Shown here piece after piece: positions 1 through 7,078 of a DNA stretch of 7,986 bases. Position 1 is the stretch's first letter. Every line of letters begins with the position of its first letter. A model generated the notes under the pieces. That model was not told the DNA's origin. It worked only from the letters and a program-made list of their open reading frames with translations, and searched no databases. The stretch covers positions 1 to 7,986 of the forward strand of contig DATBFY010000750.1 of NCBI GenBank assembly GCA_036558265.1. Reading direction: 5' to 3'. This stretch comes from RYN-433 sp036558265 (GTDB lineage Bacteria > Planctomycetota > Phycisphaerae > Tepidisphaerales > Tepidisphaeraceae). The translations under genes and the position numbers were made by a program.

Positions 1-632
1 CGTTCTATTCACCGGAGTTGCTGGGTGATTCGCCACACAGTTGGTTCGGACCCAAGCCGCATTGGTGGCCGCTGTGGCTGCCCTTCTCCCCGGCGCTGTT
101 GATCCTCTGGGCGCCGGGGCTGTTTCGGCTGACGTGTTACTACTACCGCGGGGCGTACTACAAGGCCTTCTGGGCCGACCCCCCCGCCTGCGCCGTCGGC
201 GAACCCCGCAAATCCTACTGCGGCGAGAGCGCGTTTCCGCTGATCGTCCAGAACATCCATCGCTACTTCCTTTACGTGGCGCTGATCTTTCTGCTATTGC
301 TCGCCTATGACCTGTGGCACGCGTTGTGGTTTGCCGACGTGGCGACCGGCACGCGTCACTTCGGGATCGGGGTGGGGACGATCGTACTGGCCGTAAATCT
401 TTTTCTGCTCAGCAGTTACACACTCGGATGCCACTCGCTGCGGCACCTGATCGGCGGTGGGCGGGACCGACTCTCCTCCTCCCCCTCATGCTACCAGGCC
501 TATCGCTGCGTGAGCTGCCTGAATCGCCGGCACATGTACTGGGCGTGGTGCAGCCTGTTTTCGGTCGGTTTTGCGGATCTTTACGTGCGCCTGTGCAGCA
601 TGGGCGTGTGGCATGATTGGAGAATCCTTTAG
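1..632 (+). CDS. sdhC: Succinate dehydrogenase membrane anchor subunit, Sdh1/type F-like (5' end cut off)
   Basis: This is the quinone-reactive membrane anchor of complex II. The reading frame (codons from base 3) is open at the left edge, so the true start lies upstream; a TTG at 18 is not a credible start. About 209 residues are visible and the stop is TAG at 630-632. Four hydrophobic segments can be seen, at roughly 75-145, 246-315, 360-428 and 531-600. The run YTLGCHSLRHLIGG and the C-terminal HMYWAW...ADLYVR region resemble the single-subunit anchor of mycobacterial Sdh1 more than the SdhC/SdhD pair of E. coli. Cys codons at 135, 189, 219, 429, 489, 507 and 516 and His codons at 432, 444 and 531 are unusually numerous. 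In Mycobacterium smegmatis Sdh1 the anchor holds a membrane-embedded Rieske-type [2Fe-2S] cluster, and these residues are candidate ligands by inference. The gene is followed directly by sdhA and sdhB, which supports the assignment. Confidence 0.85.
   Translation, partial: FYSPELLGDSPHSWFGPKPHWWPLWLPFSPALLILWAPGLFRLTCYYYRGAYYKAFWADPPACAVGEPRKSYCGESAFPLIVQNIHRYFLYVALIFLLLLAYDLWHALWFADVATGTRHFGIGVGTIVLAVNLFLLSSYTLGCHSLRHLIGGGRDRLSSSPSCYQAYRCVSCLNRRHMYWAWCSLFSVGFADLYVRLCSMGVWHDWRIL
619..622 (+). promoter_or_regulatory. Ribosome binding site deciding the sdhA start
   Basis: GGAG lies 9 bases before the GTG at 632. An in-frame TTG at 617 would also open the frame, but it overlaps this Shine-Dalgarno motif and has no comparable motif of its own. 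The site therefore favours GTG 632, which overlaps the sdhC stop codon by one base and suggests translational coupling. Confidence 0.6.
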
Positions 633-2449
633 TGCCCGAGTACACGACCCATGCATACGACGTGTTGATCATCGGCGCCGGGGGCGCGGGGCTTCGCGCG
701 GCGATCGAGGCGTCGGCGGCGGGCGTCTCGGTTGGGCTGGTCTGCAAATCGCTCCTGGGCAAGGCGCACACCGTCATGGCCGAGGGCGGCATCGCCGCCG
801 CCCTGGCGAACGTGGATGAGCGGGATAACTGGAAGGTGCACTTCGCCGACACGATGCGCGGCGGGCAGTACGTGAACAACTGGCGGATGGCCGAGCTGCA
901 CGCCAAGGAAGCCCCGGATCGCGTGCGCGAGCTGGAAGCGTGGGGTGCGGTGTTCGATCGAACCAACGACGGGCGGATCCTGCAGCGGAACTTCGGCGGG
1001 CACCGCTACCCGCGGCTGGCGCACGTGGGCGACCGCACCGGGCTGGAGCTGATCCGCACGCTGCAGGATCACGGGATTCACCGCGGGATTGACGTCCACA
1101 TGGAATGTACGATCGTCTCGCTCTTGAAGGACGGCCAGCGGGTCGTCGGCGCCTTCGGCTACGAGCGCGAGCACGGGCGTTTCCGCCTCTTCCAGGCCAA
1201 GGCGGTGGTGCTGGCGACCGGCGGCGTCGGGCGGGCGTACAAGATCACCAGCAACAGTTGGGAGGGCACCGGCGACGGGCATGGCCTGGCGTATCACGCC
1301 GGCGCCGAGCTGATCGACATGGAATTCGTCCAGTTCCATCCGACCGGGATGGTCTGGCCGCCCAGCGTCCGCGGCATCCTGGTGACCGAGGGCGTGCGCG
1401 GCGAGGGGGGCGTGTTGCGCAACAACCAGGGACGCCGCTTCATGTTCGACGACATCCCCGAGAACTACCGCAGCCAGACGGCCGACAACGAGGACGAGGG
1501 GTGGCGCTACACGCAAGGCGACAAGTCCGCCCGCCGCCCGCCCGAACTGCTCACCCGCGACCACGTCGCCCGATGCATCATGCGCGAGGTGAAGGCCGGT
1601 CGCGGCAGCCCGCACGGCGGGGTGTTCCTCGACATCTCCTGGATCAAAGAGAAGCTCCCCCACGCCGCGCAGCACATCCAGAAAAAGCTGCCGAGCATGT
1701 ACCACCAGTTCAAGCAACTGGCGGACATCGACATCACCGCGGAGCCCATGGAGGTCGGCCCGACCACGCACTACGTCATGGGCGGCGTGCGGGTGGACAG
1801 CGACACGCAGATGTCGAATGTGCCGGGGCTGTTCGCGGCCGGCGAGTGCGCGGCGGGCATTAACGGCGCCAACCGCCTGGGCGGGAACTCCCTGTCGGAT
1901 CTGCTGGTCTTCGGCAAGCGCGCCGGCGAGCACGCCGCGAGCTACGCGAAGGAGAATCCGGCGGGGCGGGTCAATCCCGATCAGATCGATCAGATCGCGC
2001 GGACGGCGGTCGCCCCGTTCGAACGCACTGGCGGGGCCGAAGGACCCTTCCAGGTGCAGCACGAGTTGCAGGAGATGATGCAGGACCTGGTGGGCATCGT
2101 CCGACGGGAGGACGAGATGCTACGGGCGCTCGAAGGCATCGCAAAGCTCTGGCAGCGCGCGAGCACCGTCGGCGTCGCGGGGAATCGCGAGTACAACCCG
2201 GGCTGGCACACCGCCCTGGACCTGAAAAACCTCCTCACCGTCTCCGAGGCGATCACGCGATCGGCCCTGGAGCGCAAGGAAAGCCGCGGCGGGCATTTCC
2301 GCGACGACTTCCCGGCGAAAGGCGACGCGTACGCCACGTTCAACGTGGTAACCTATCGCGGGCCGGACGGGCAGATGCGCCTCCGCCGCGAGCCGCTCAA
2401 GCCCCTGCCGCCCGAACTTAAGGCCGTCATCGAGCAGGAGAAACAGTAG
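632..2449 (+). CDS. sdhA: Succinate dehydrogenase / fumarate reductase flavoprotein subunit
   Basis: This is the catalytic subunit of complex II, which oxidises succinate to fumarate on the cytoplasmic face and passes electrons to SdhB. With the GTG start at 632 it has 605 residues, normal for the family. Visible motifs in order are the Rossmann dinucleotide motif GAGGAG (15-20), KAHTVMAEGG with His46 as the expected covalent FAD attachment residue, FHPTG (235-239), TEGVRGEGG (252-260), DHVARC with Arg314 at the expected catalytic arginine, HYVMGG (380-385), NGANRLGGNSLSDL (411-424) and the C-terminal ERKESRGGH (547-555). No expected catalytic residue appears to be missing. The gene overlaps the sdhC stop by one base, and its own stop is one base before sdhB, so the three are almost certainly one operon. 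The sequence alone does not show whether the complex works mainly as succinate dehydrogenase or as fumarate reductase; fumarate reductases share these motifs. Confidence 0.96.
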   Translation: MPEYTTHAYDVLIIGAGGAGLRAAIEASAAGVSVGLVCKSLLGKAHTVMAEGGIAAALANVDERDNWKVHFADTMRGGQYVNNWRMAELHAKEAPDRVRELEAWGAVFDRTNDGRILQRNFGGHRYPRLAHVGDRTGLELIRTLQDHGIHRGIDVHMECTIVSLLKDGQRVVGAFGYEREHGRFRLFQAKAVVLATGGVGRAYKITSNSWEGTGDGHGLAYHAGAELIDMEFVQFHPTGMVWPPSVRGILVTEGVRGEGGVLRNNQGRRFMFDDIPENYRSQTADNEDEGWRYTQGDKSARRPPELLTRDHVARCIMREVKAGRGSPHGGVFLDISWIKEKLPHAAQHIQKKLPSMYHQFKQLADIDITAEPMEVGPTTHYVMGGVRVDSDTQMSNVPGLFAAGECAAGINGANRLGGNSLSDLLVFGKRAGEHAASYAKENPAGRVNPDQIDQIARTAVAPFERTGGAEGPFQVQHELQEMMQDLVGIVRREDEMLRALEGIAKLWQRASTVGVAGNREYNPGWHTALDLKNLLTVSEAITRSALERKESRGGHFRDDFPAKGDAYATFNVVTYRGPDGQMRLRREPLKPLPPELKAVIEQEKQ

Positions 2450-2450
2450 C

Positions 2451-3197
2451 ATGCCCAGCAAGGCCACGTTCCGGATCTGGCGCGGCGACGCCACCAGCGG
2501 CGGCAGTCTCGTCGATTACACGGCGGACGTTTCCGAGGGCATGGTCGTCCTCGACGCCGTCCACCAGATCCAGGCCAGCCAGGCGAACGACCTCGCCTGC
2601 CGCTGGAACTGCAAGGCCGGCAAGTGCGGCTCGTGCTCGGCGGAGGTCAACGGCAAGCCGCGCCTGATGTGCATGACGCGCCTCAACGACCTGGACCTCT
2701 CGCAGCCGGTCACCATCGAGCCGATGCGCGCGTTCCCCCGGATTCGGGACCTGGTGACCGATGTCTCCTGGAACTATCGCGTCAAGAAACAGATCAAACC
2801 GTTCAAGCCCCGCCAGCCCGACGCGCCCGACGGCACCTGGCGCATGGCCCAGGCCGACATCGACCGCGTGCAGGAGTTCCGCAAGTGCATCGAGTGCTTC
2901 CTCTGCCAGGACGTCTGCCACGTGCTGCGCGAGCACCAGATGCACGAGCGATTCATCGGCCCGCGCTTCTTCGTCTACACGGCGGCGCTGGAGATGCACC
3001 CGCTGGACACGCAGGACCGCGTACCCGAGCTCAAGCAGGCGCAGGGCGTCGGGTTGTGCAACATCACCAAGTGCTGCACCAAGGTCTGTCCGGAACAGAT
3101 TCACATCACCGACAACGCGATCATCCCCCTCAAGGAGCGCGTGGTGGACCGCTTCTACGATCCCGTGAAACGGTTGCTGCGCGTGCTGCGCTCGTAA
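2451..3197 (+). CDS. sdhB: Succinate dehydrogenase / fumarate reductase iron-sulfur subunit
   Basis: This 248-residue subunit carries electrons from the FAD of SdhA to the membrane anchor through three clusters. The N-terminal ferredoxin domain has Cys54, Cys59, Cys62 and Cys74 in the C-x4-C-x2-C-x11-C arrangement for [2Fe-2S]. The C-terminal domain has CIECFLCQDVC (Cys146, 149, 152, 156) and CNITKCCTKVCP (Cys203, 208, 209, 213). Aligned with E. coli SdhB, Cys146/149/152/213 fit the [4Fe-4S] cluster and Cys156/203/209 the [3Fe-4S] cluster, with Cys50 and Cys208 as extras. The ATG at 2451 is preceded by AGGAG at 2436-2440 and is one base after the sdhA stop. Length and composition resemble the Sdh1-type subunits of Actinobacteria, consistent with the single-gene anchor upstream. 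Confidence 0.95.
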   Translation: MPSKATFRIWRGDATSGGSLVDYTADVSEGMVVLDAVHQIQASQANDLACRWNCKAGKCGSCSAEVNGKPRLMCMTRLNDLDLSQPVTIEPMRAFPRIRDLVTDVSWNYRVKKQIKPFKPRQPDAPDGTWRMAQADIDRVQEFRKCIECFLCQDVCHVLREHQMHERFIGPRFFVYTAALEMHPLDTQDRVPELKQAQGVGLCNITKCCTKVCPEQIHITDNAIIPLKERVVDRFYDPVKRLLRVLRS

Positions 3198-3224
3198 GTT
3201 CGTAAGCCGCGGAGGTACCCTGCC

Positions 3225-3728
3225 ATGGAACCGACGACGCTCAAGGAACTGTCGCGCGACGCCATCCCCCGCGCGCTGGAGAAGGCCGAACGCTATCGCT
3301 TCCTCAACGACCCGCTGGGCGCCGAGAGCATCTGCCTGGACATCCTGGCGGTCGATCCGACCAACCAGCGGGCCCTGGTGACGCTGCTGCTGGCGATGAC
3401 GGACCGGTTCGGCCACGCCTATCGCATGACCGACATGCAGCCCGCCGAGGTGGTCGCCCGCCTCGACGGCGATTACGAAAGGGCCTACTACGCGGGCATC
3501 GTCGCCGAACGCCAGGCGATGGCCATCCTCGACCGCAAGACGCCCGAATCGGCCTTCCTCGCCCACGACCTGCTGTGCGACGCGATGATCCACTTCGAGG
3601 AGGCCGAAAACCTCCGCCCGCCCGGCAACGACGACGCCCTGCTCCGCTGGAACACCTGCGCCCGCATGATGAACAGCGCGGGCGTGCACCCCCGGGAGTA
3701 CGAGCCGGCCGAACACCCGCTGGAGTGA
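3225..3728 (+). CDS. Small TPR-like cytosolic protein, function unknown
   Basis: This is a 167-residue protein that I cannot assign to a named function. It has no signal peptide or membrane segment and is predicted to be mostly helical. Residues about 15-60 look like one or two tetratricopeptide-type helix pairs: a helix with AERYRFLND, then GAESICLDILAVDPTNQRAL, where the DPTN turn followed by a helix is typical of TPRs. A second helical region around residues 110-150 includes HFEEAENLRPPGNDDALLRW, which looks well structured and may be a family signature. The ATG at 3225 follows GGAGG (3211-3215) by 9 bases and lies 27 bases after the sdhB stop, so co-transcription with sdh is likely. By inference it could be an assembly or regulatory partner of complex II, but no motif of the known assembly factors (the small SdhE or SdhAF families) is visible. 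Confidence 0.85.
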   Translation: MEPTTLKELSRDAIPRALEKAERYRFLNDPLGAESICLDILAVDPTNQRALVTLLLAMTDRFGHAYRMTDMQPAEVVARLDGDYERAYYAGIVAERQAMAILDRKTPESAFLAHDLLCDAMIHFEEAENLRPPGNDDALLRWNTCARMMNSAGVHPREYEPAEHPLE

Positions 3729-3743
3729 CGTCGGCGCGCGACG
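3729..3743 (+). other. Small GC-rich hairpin after the TPR-like gene
   Basis: CGTCG (3729-3733) and CGACG (3739-3743) can pair as a 5-bp stem around a 5-base loop, starting on the base after the stop codon. No T-run follows, so this is not a convincing intrinsic terminator. It could slow RNA decay or polymerase, or be chance in GC-rich DNA. Confidence 0.2.
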
Positions 3744-3763
3744 ACCCTTCAACGTCCGCTTCT

Positions 3764-3777
3764 GCGTACCGGTACGC
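3764..3777. promoter_or_regulatory. Perfect 14-bp palindrome, candidate operator
   Basis: GCGTACCGGTACGC is a perfect inverted repeat with no spacer. It sits in the 66-base gap before the HzsA-related gene, 6 bases upstream of that gene's AGGAG ribosome binding site (3784-3788). Symmetry of this kind fits a dimeric regulator. It could also fold as a 5-bp stem with a CCGG tetraloop close to the ribosome binding site and affect translation. I recognise no known regulator's consensus. Confidence 0.3.
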
Positions 3778-3794
3778 TCGGATAGGAGCCCCGC

Positions 3795-6700
3795 ATGCAC
3801 GCCTCGGTTCCCCCGATCGCCGCGGTCGTTGTCGTCCTGTCCCTGCTCGCCGGTGGCTTGCGCGCTCATGCCGCCGCCTCGAAGAAACCGCCCGAGCCGC
3901 TCTACGCCCATCCCATCGACCTTCGCGTTCCTCCCATCGCCTCCGACAAATCGGTCAACTACGACTACGACATCGTCTACGTCCGGGCCCCGCGTCATGG
4001 CGACGCAAAGCGATCCTTCTGGGCCGAGATCGCCCACCCCACGCTGATGGACGCCGGCGCCGACCTGATGCTCCTGCACCCCGACGGGAGCGAAGACGTG
4101 CTGGTCAAGGCCGAGCCGGGTTGTTCGGTCGCCGATCCCGCGGTCTCCTTCAACGGGGATTGGATTTACTATGCGTACCTCCGCGGCCTGGCGCCCAAGG
4201 GCAGGGAAACGCGCCCCCAGGCGGCCTCCAGCAGCGACATCTTCAAGATCAACGTCAAGACGCGCCAGGTGACGAAACTCACGACCCAGACGTTCACCCC
4301 CAACACCGGCGCGGCCGACTGGGCCGACGGATATGTCACCCCCCGGCAAGGCAAGACCCACCTCAGTTACGGCGTGATCAACACGGGCCCCTGCCCGTTG
4401 CCCGGCGGGCGGATCATGTTCACCAGCAACCGCAACGCCTTTCGCCCGCCCCACGGCTATCCGACGATCACGTTGCAACTCTTCGTCATGGACGATGACG
4501 GCCGGAACGTCGAGCAGGTGGGCTTTCTCAACGTCGCCGGGGCGCTTCACCCCACGATCCTCAAGGACGGCCGTGTCCTGTTCAGCTCTCTGGAGTCGCA
4601 GGGCCTGCACAACTCCATCCTCTGGGGCATCTGGAGCATCCACCCGGACGGCACGGCGTGGGCGCCGGTGGTCAGCGCCTTCGATCCCGGCTCGGCGCCG
4701 AACGCTTTTCACTTTCAGACGCAGATCTCTGACGGCAGCGTCATCGTCGAGGAGTATTACAACCTGAACAACAACGGCATGGGCGCGTACCTCAAGCTGC
4801 CGCCTCAGCCTGCCGACGGTTATCCCGGCTTCGGTCCCGCTTACGCGAACGATCCGCGTAATCCGCCGCTGCGCTTCGGCCGCTTCAGCAACGGCAAGCC
4901 AAAGTATTACCGCCTTCCGTTCAGCCCATGGGGCGTCGAATCGTTCACGCCGTTTGCCAACAACGGGGAGGGCGCAGCCGATCCGTCGATCATCAACGAC
5001 AAATCCTCGCCGGCGGTCGGGAAGTTCACGCATCCGAGCGGCGCACCGGACAATCACCTGCTGACCGTCTGGGCCACCGGCCCGGTGAATCATCAGAACG
5101 GCGAGAAACTCCCGATGCCGGATGCCGGCATCTACCTGATCAAGTCCGGCAAGGCGATCGATTCGCCGGCGCAGATGCTGCTGGTCAAGAACGATCCGGA
5201 TTACAACGAGCAGTGGCCGCGGGCGGTCGTGCCGTATAAGCGGATCTACGGCGTTGATGAACCGGCGACGCTGACGCCCCTCGCGAACGACGGCAAGCGC
5301 TCCCCCCTCCTGTCCGAAGGCACGCCCTACGGCCTGGTCGGCACGTCGAGCCTGTACAAGCGCGAATCGTTCCCGAGCGGCGCGGTCCGCAAAGGGAGCG
5401 TCACGGCAACGTTCGCCGCCGCCCACGATACGACCGGCGGCTACCAGGGTTTGGACCCCTTCAATACCTCTGAGAACGGCGCAGCCCTCAACTGGTTCAA
5501 CCAGGGCGCCGATGCCGGCAGGTATTCCAACGACGACATCGACGCGATCCGCATCCTGATCATGGAACCGACCACCGACCGAAACCGCGGCGGATACCCG
5601 CGCGACGGCCGGCTTTTCCACAGCCACGCCATGGAGCGCTTGCGCATCCTGGGCGAAATCCCGGTGCGCAAGTTCGGCCCCGACGGCAGGCAGCCGATCG
5701 ACCCCGACGGCAACCCGGACACCAGCTTTCTGGCCAGGATCCCCGCGGACACTCCCTTCACGTTCCAGACGCTCGACAAGAACGGAATGGTGCTCAACAT
5801 GGCCCAGACCTGGCACCAGCTTCGTCCCGGCGAGATCCGTAACAACTGCGGCGGCTGCCACGCCCATTCACAGGAGCCGACTCCCTTCGAAAAGACCGCC
5901 GCCGCCACACCCGGTTACAAACCGTTCGACCTCACCACTCGAACGCCGCTGCTCACCGCTCGCGCCCACGATCAGTCCAACGTGCGGTGGGACACCGAAA
6001 ATTCCACCGGCCTGCGGTTCGCGCGCGGAGTCAAGAACGTCGAATACTTCCGCGACGTCCGTCCGATCCTCGATCGCAGTTGTACCGCCTGCCACAACGG
6101 CAGATTTGAGAATCAGATGGCCCGCCTCGCCCTGGACAACGATTCGCCCGTCTCCGCCGCGCACAACGAGCGCCCGCTGTCGGAGACCTATCAGCGGCTT
6201 GCGATGGACGACGGCGAGCGGTCACGCTGGGGGTATCCGCCTCTGATTCACAACGGCAGTTGGCGCAATCAGAACGCCTCGCGCTACGTTCGCAAGTTCC
6301 AGTCCCGCCGCAGCCTCCTGGTCTGGAAGATTTACGGGCGGCGCCTGGACGGCTGGACAAATGAGGATTTCCCGAGCGAAACCATCCCCGGCGATCCGAA
6401 CTCGATGACCTGGCACGGCCAAGCGATCGAGAACACGCCCGCCAACCGCAACCGCGCAGATCTGGATTACGACGGCCACCCCTGCCCGCCGCCCGACGCG
6501 GTGGCGGGAACATACGTCGCGCCCGACGGCTCACGAATCAAGGTCGATCCGCTCGGCGACGAAGATCGCCTCACGATCGTCCGCTGGATCGATCTGGGCT
6601 GTCCGATCGATCTCGACCACGACCCGAAGCACCCGGAACGCCGGGGCGAAGGCTGGGCCTGTGACGATCAGCGCCCCACGCTGACCGTGACGTTCCCGCG

Positions 6701-6986
6701 CGCCGGGGCCAACGCCGCCCCCCTCTCCCGAATCCTGATCGGCGCGTGCGACGCGTACACCGGTCTGGCAGAAGCGAGCCTGTCGGTCACCACAGATTTC
6801 CCCATCGACGGCCAGCCAGCGGGAACCAACCTTACCCCCCGCTTCCAACCCGCCAGCCCAGGCGTTTGGGAACTCAAACTTCAGCATCCGATCGCCCGGC
6901 TCGACGAGGGGACGCTCGTCGTCTCGATCAAGGATCGCCAGGGCAACCTCGCGAAGGTCGAGCGGACGTTCTCAACCGGCAAGTAA
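3795..6986 (+). CDS. Exported HzsA-related diheme c-type cytochrome with beta-propeller
   Basis: This is a 1063-residue exported protein. Residues 1-26 form a signal peptide with a hydrophobic core (AAVVVVLSLLAGG) and an AHA cleavage site; its n-region is weakly charged. Residues about 75-330 contain repeated strands with PDG/DDG turns (LMLLHPDGSE, LFVMDDDGRN, IWSIHPDGTA) typical of PD40/TolB-like or WD-type propeller blades. Two heme c motifs follow, CGGCH (Cys685, Cys688, His689) and CTACH (Cys763, Cys766, His767). The segment VRWIDLGCPID near residue 930 resembles the end of cytochrome domains in planctomycete secreted proteins, and a beta-rich tail with further Cys residues ends the protein. 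Propeller plus two late CxxCH motifs is the plan of the hydrazine synthase alpha subunit (HzsA), and HzsA-related paralogues are known in planctomycetes outside the anammox group. The active-site heme of HzsA is ligated by a Tyr four residues after the motif His; neither motif here has one, and no HzsB/HzsC partners are visible, so hydrazine synthesis is not supported. The ATG at 3795 has AGGAG 6 bases upstream. Substrate and partners are unknown. Confidence 0.8.
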   Translation: MHASVPPIAAVVVVLSLLAGGLRAHAAASKKPPEPLYAHPIDLRVPPIASDKSVNYDYDIVYVRAPRHGDAKRSFWAEIAHPTLMDAGADLMLLHPDGSEDVLVKAEPGCSVADPAVSFNGDWIYYAYLRGLAPKGRETRPQAASSSDIFKINVKTRQVTKLTTQTFTPNTGAADWADGYVTPRQGKTHLSYGVINTGPCPLPGGRIMFTSNRNAFRPPHGYPTITLQLFVMDDDGRNVEQVGFLNVAGALHPTILKDGRVLFSSLESQGLHNSILWGIWSIHPDGTAWAPVVSAFDPGSAPNAFHFQTQISDGSVIVEEYYNLNNNGMGAYLKLPPQPADGYPGFGPAYANDPRNPPLRFGRFSNGKPKYYRLPFSPWGVESFTPFANNGEGAADPSIINDKSSPAVGKFTHPSGAPDNHLLTVWATGPVNHQNGEKLPMPDAGIYLIKSGKAIDSPAQMLLVKNDPDYNEQWPRAVVPYKRIYGVDEPATLTPLANDGKRSPLLSEGTPYGLVGTSSLYKRESFPSGAVRKGSVTATFAAAHDTTGGYQGLDPFNTSENGAALNWFNQGADAGRYSNDDIDAIRILIMEPTTDRNRGGYPRDGRLFHSHAMERLRILGEIPVRKFGPDGRQPIDPDGNPDTSFLARIPADTPFTFQTLDKNGMVLNMAQTWHQLRPGEIRNNCGGCHAHSQEPTPFEKTAAATPGYKPFDLTTRTPLLTARAHDQSNVRWDTENSTGLRFARGVKNVEYFRDVRPILDRSCTACHNGRFENQMARLALDNDSPVSAAHNERPLSETYQRLAMDDGERSRWGYPPLIHNGSWRNQNASRYVRKFQSRRSLLVWKIYGRRLDGWTNEDFPSETIPGDPNSMTWHGQAIENTPANRNRADLDYDGHPCPPPDAVAGTYVAPDGSRIKVDPLGDEDRLTIVRWIDLGCPIDLDHDPKHPERRGEGWACDDQRPTLTVTFPRAGANAAPLSRILIGACDAYTGLAEASLSVTTDFPIDGQPAGTNLTPRFQPASPGVWELKLQHPIARLDEGTLVVSIKDRQGNLAKVERTFSTGK

Positions 6987-7027
6987 CCGCGACAGGATTC
7001 TCGGGGTGTCGTATGTCCGGACGCCTG

Positions 7028-7048
7028 CCCGCAATCCGCAGTAGCGGG
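7028..7048 (+). other. Weak hairpin between the two secreted heme-protein genes
   Basis: CCCGC (7028-7032) can pair with GCGGG (7044-7048) around an 11-base loop. No T-run follows and the loop is long, so it is not a good intrinsic terminator. The rest of the 92-base gap (6987-7078) holds only the downstream ribosome binding site and an 8-bp palindrome, GTCCGGAC (7015-7022). I see no clear promoter. Confidence 0.15.
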
Positions 7049-7064
7049 TGAGCGTTTAGAACTT

Positions 7065-7070
7065 GGAGGA
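7065..7070 (+). promoter_or_regulatory. Strong ribosome binding site of the toroid gene
   Basis: GGAGGA is 8 bases before the ATG at 7079. It supports both the existence and the start of the gene that runs off the right edge. Confidence 0.65.
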
Positions 7071-7078
7071 CTGCCACC

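Noticed and set aside
1979..1996. Tandem repeat GATCAGATC x2
   Set aside because: It lies in the sdhA frame and simply encodes Asp-Gln-Ile twice; two short copies in coding sequence carry little signal.
629..2062. A 477-codon open frame on the minus strand opposite sdhA
   Set aside because: It lies entirely opposite a gene with clear family motifs and has a low-complexity His/Arg/Ala/Val-rich translation; it is a shadow frame.
2334..2348. 6-bp inverted repeat CCACGT/ACGTGG with a 3-base loop
   Set aside because: It lies within the sdhA coding region, has no T-run and no conserved context.
2427..5867. A 1146-codon open frame on the minus strand
   Set aside because: It runs antisense across sdhB, the TPR-like gene and much of the HzsA-related gene. 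Its translation is rich in Arg, Val, Gly, Ala and Asp with no recognisable domain, as expected from the mirror of GC-rich coding DNA.
6902..6921. 7-bp inverted repeat CGACGAG/CTCGTCG with a 6-base loop
   Set aside because: It is inside the HzsA-related coding region, about 65 bases before the stop, with no T-run; probably chance in GC-rich coding DNA.
3795..6986. A true hydrazine synthase (anammox) locus
   Set aside because: The Tyr heme ligand is absent after both CxxCH motifs and no hzsB or hzsC gene is present in the window.
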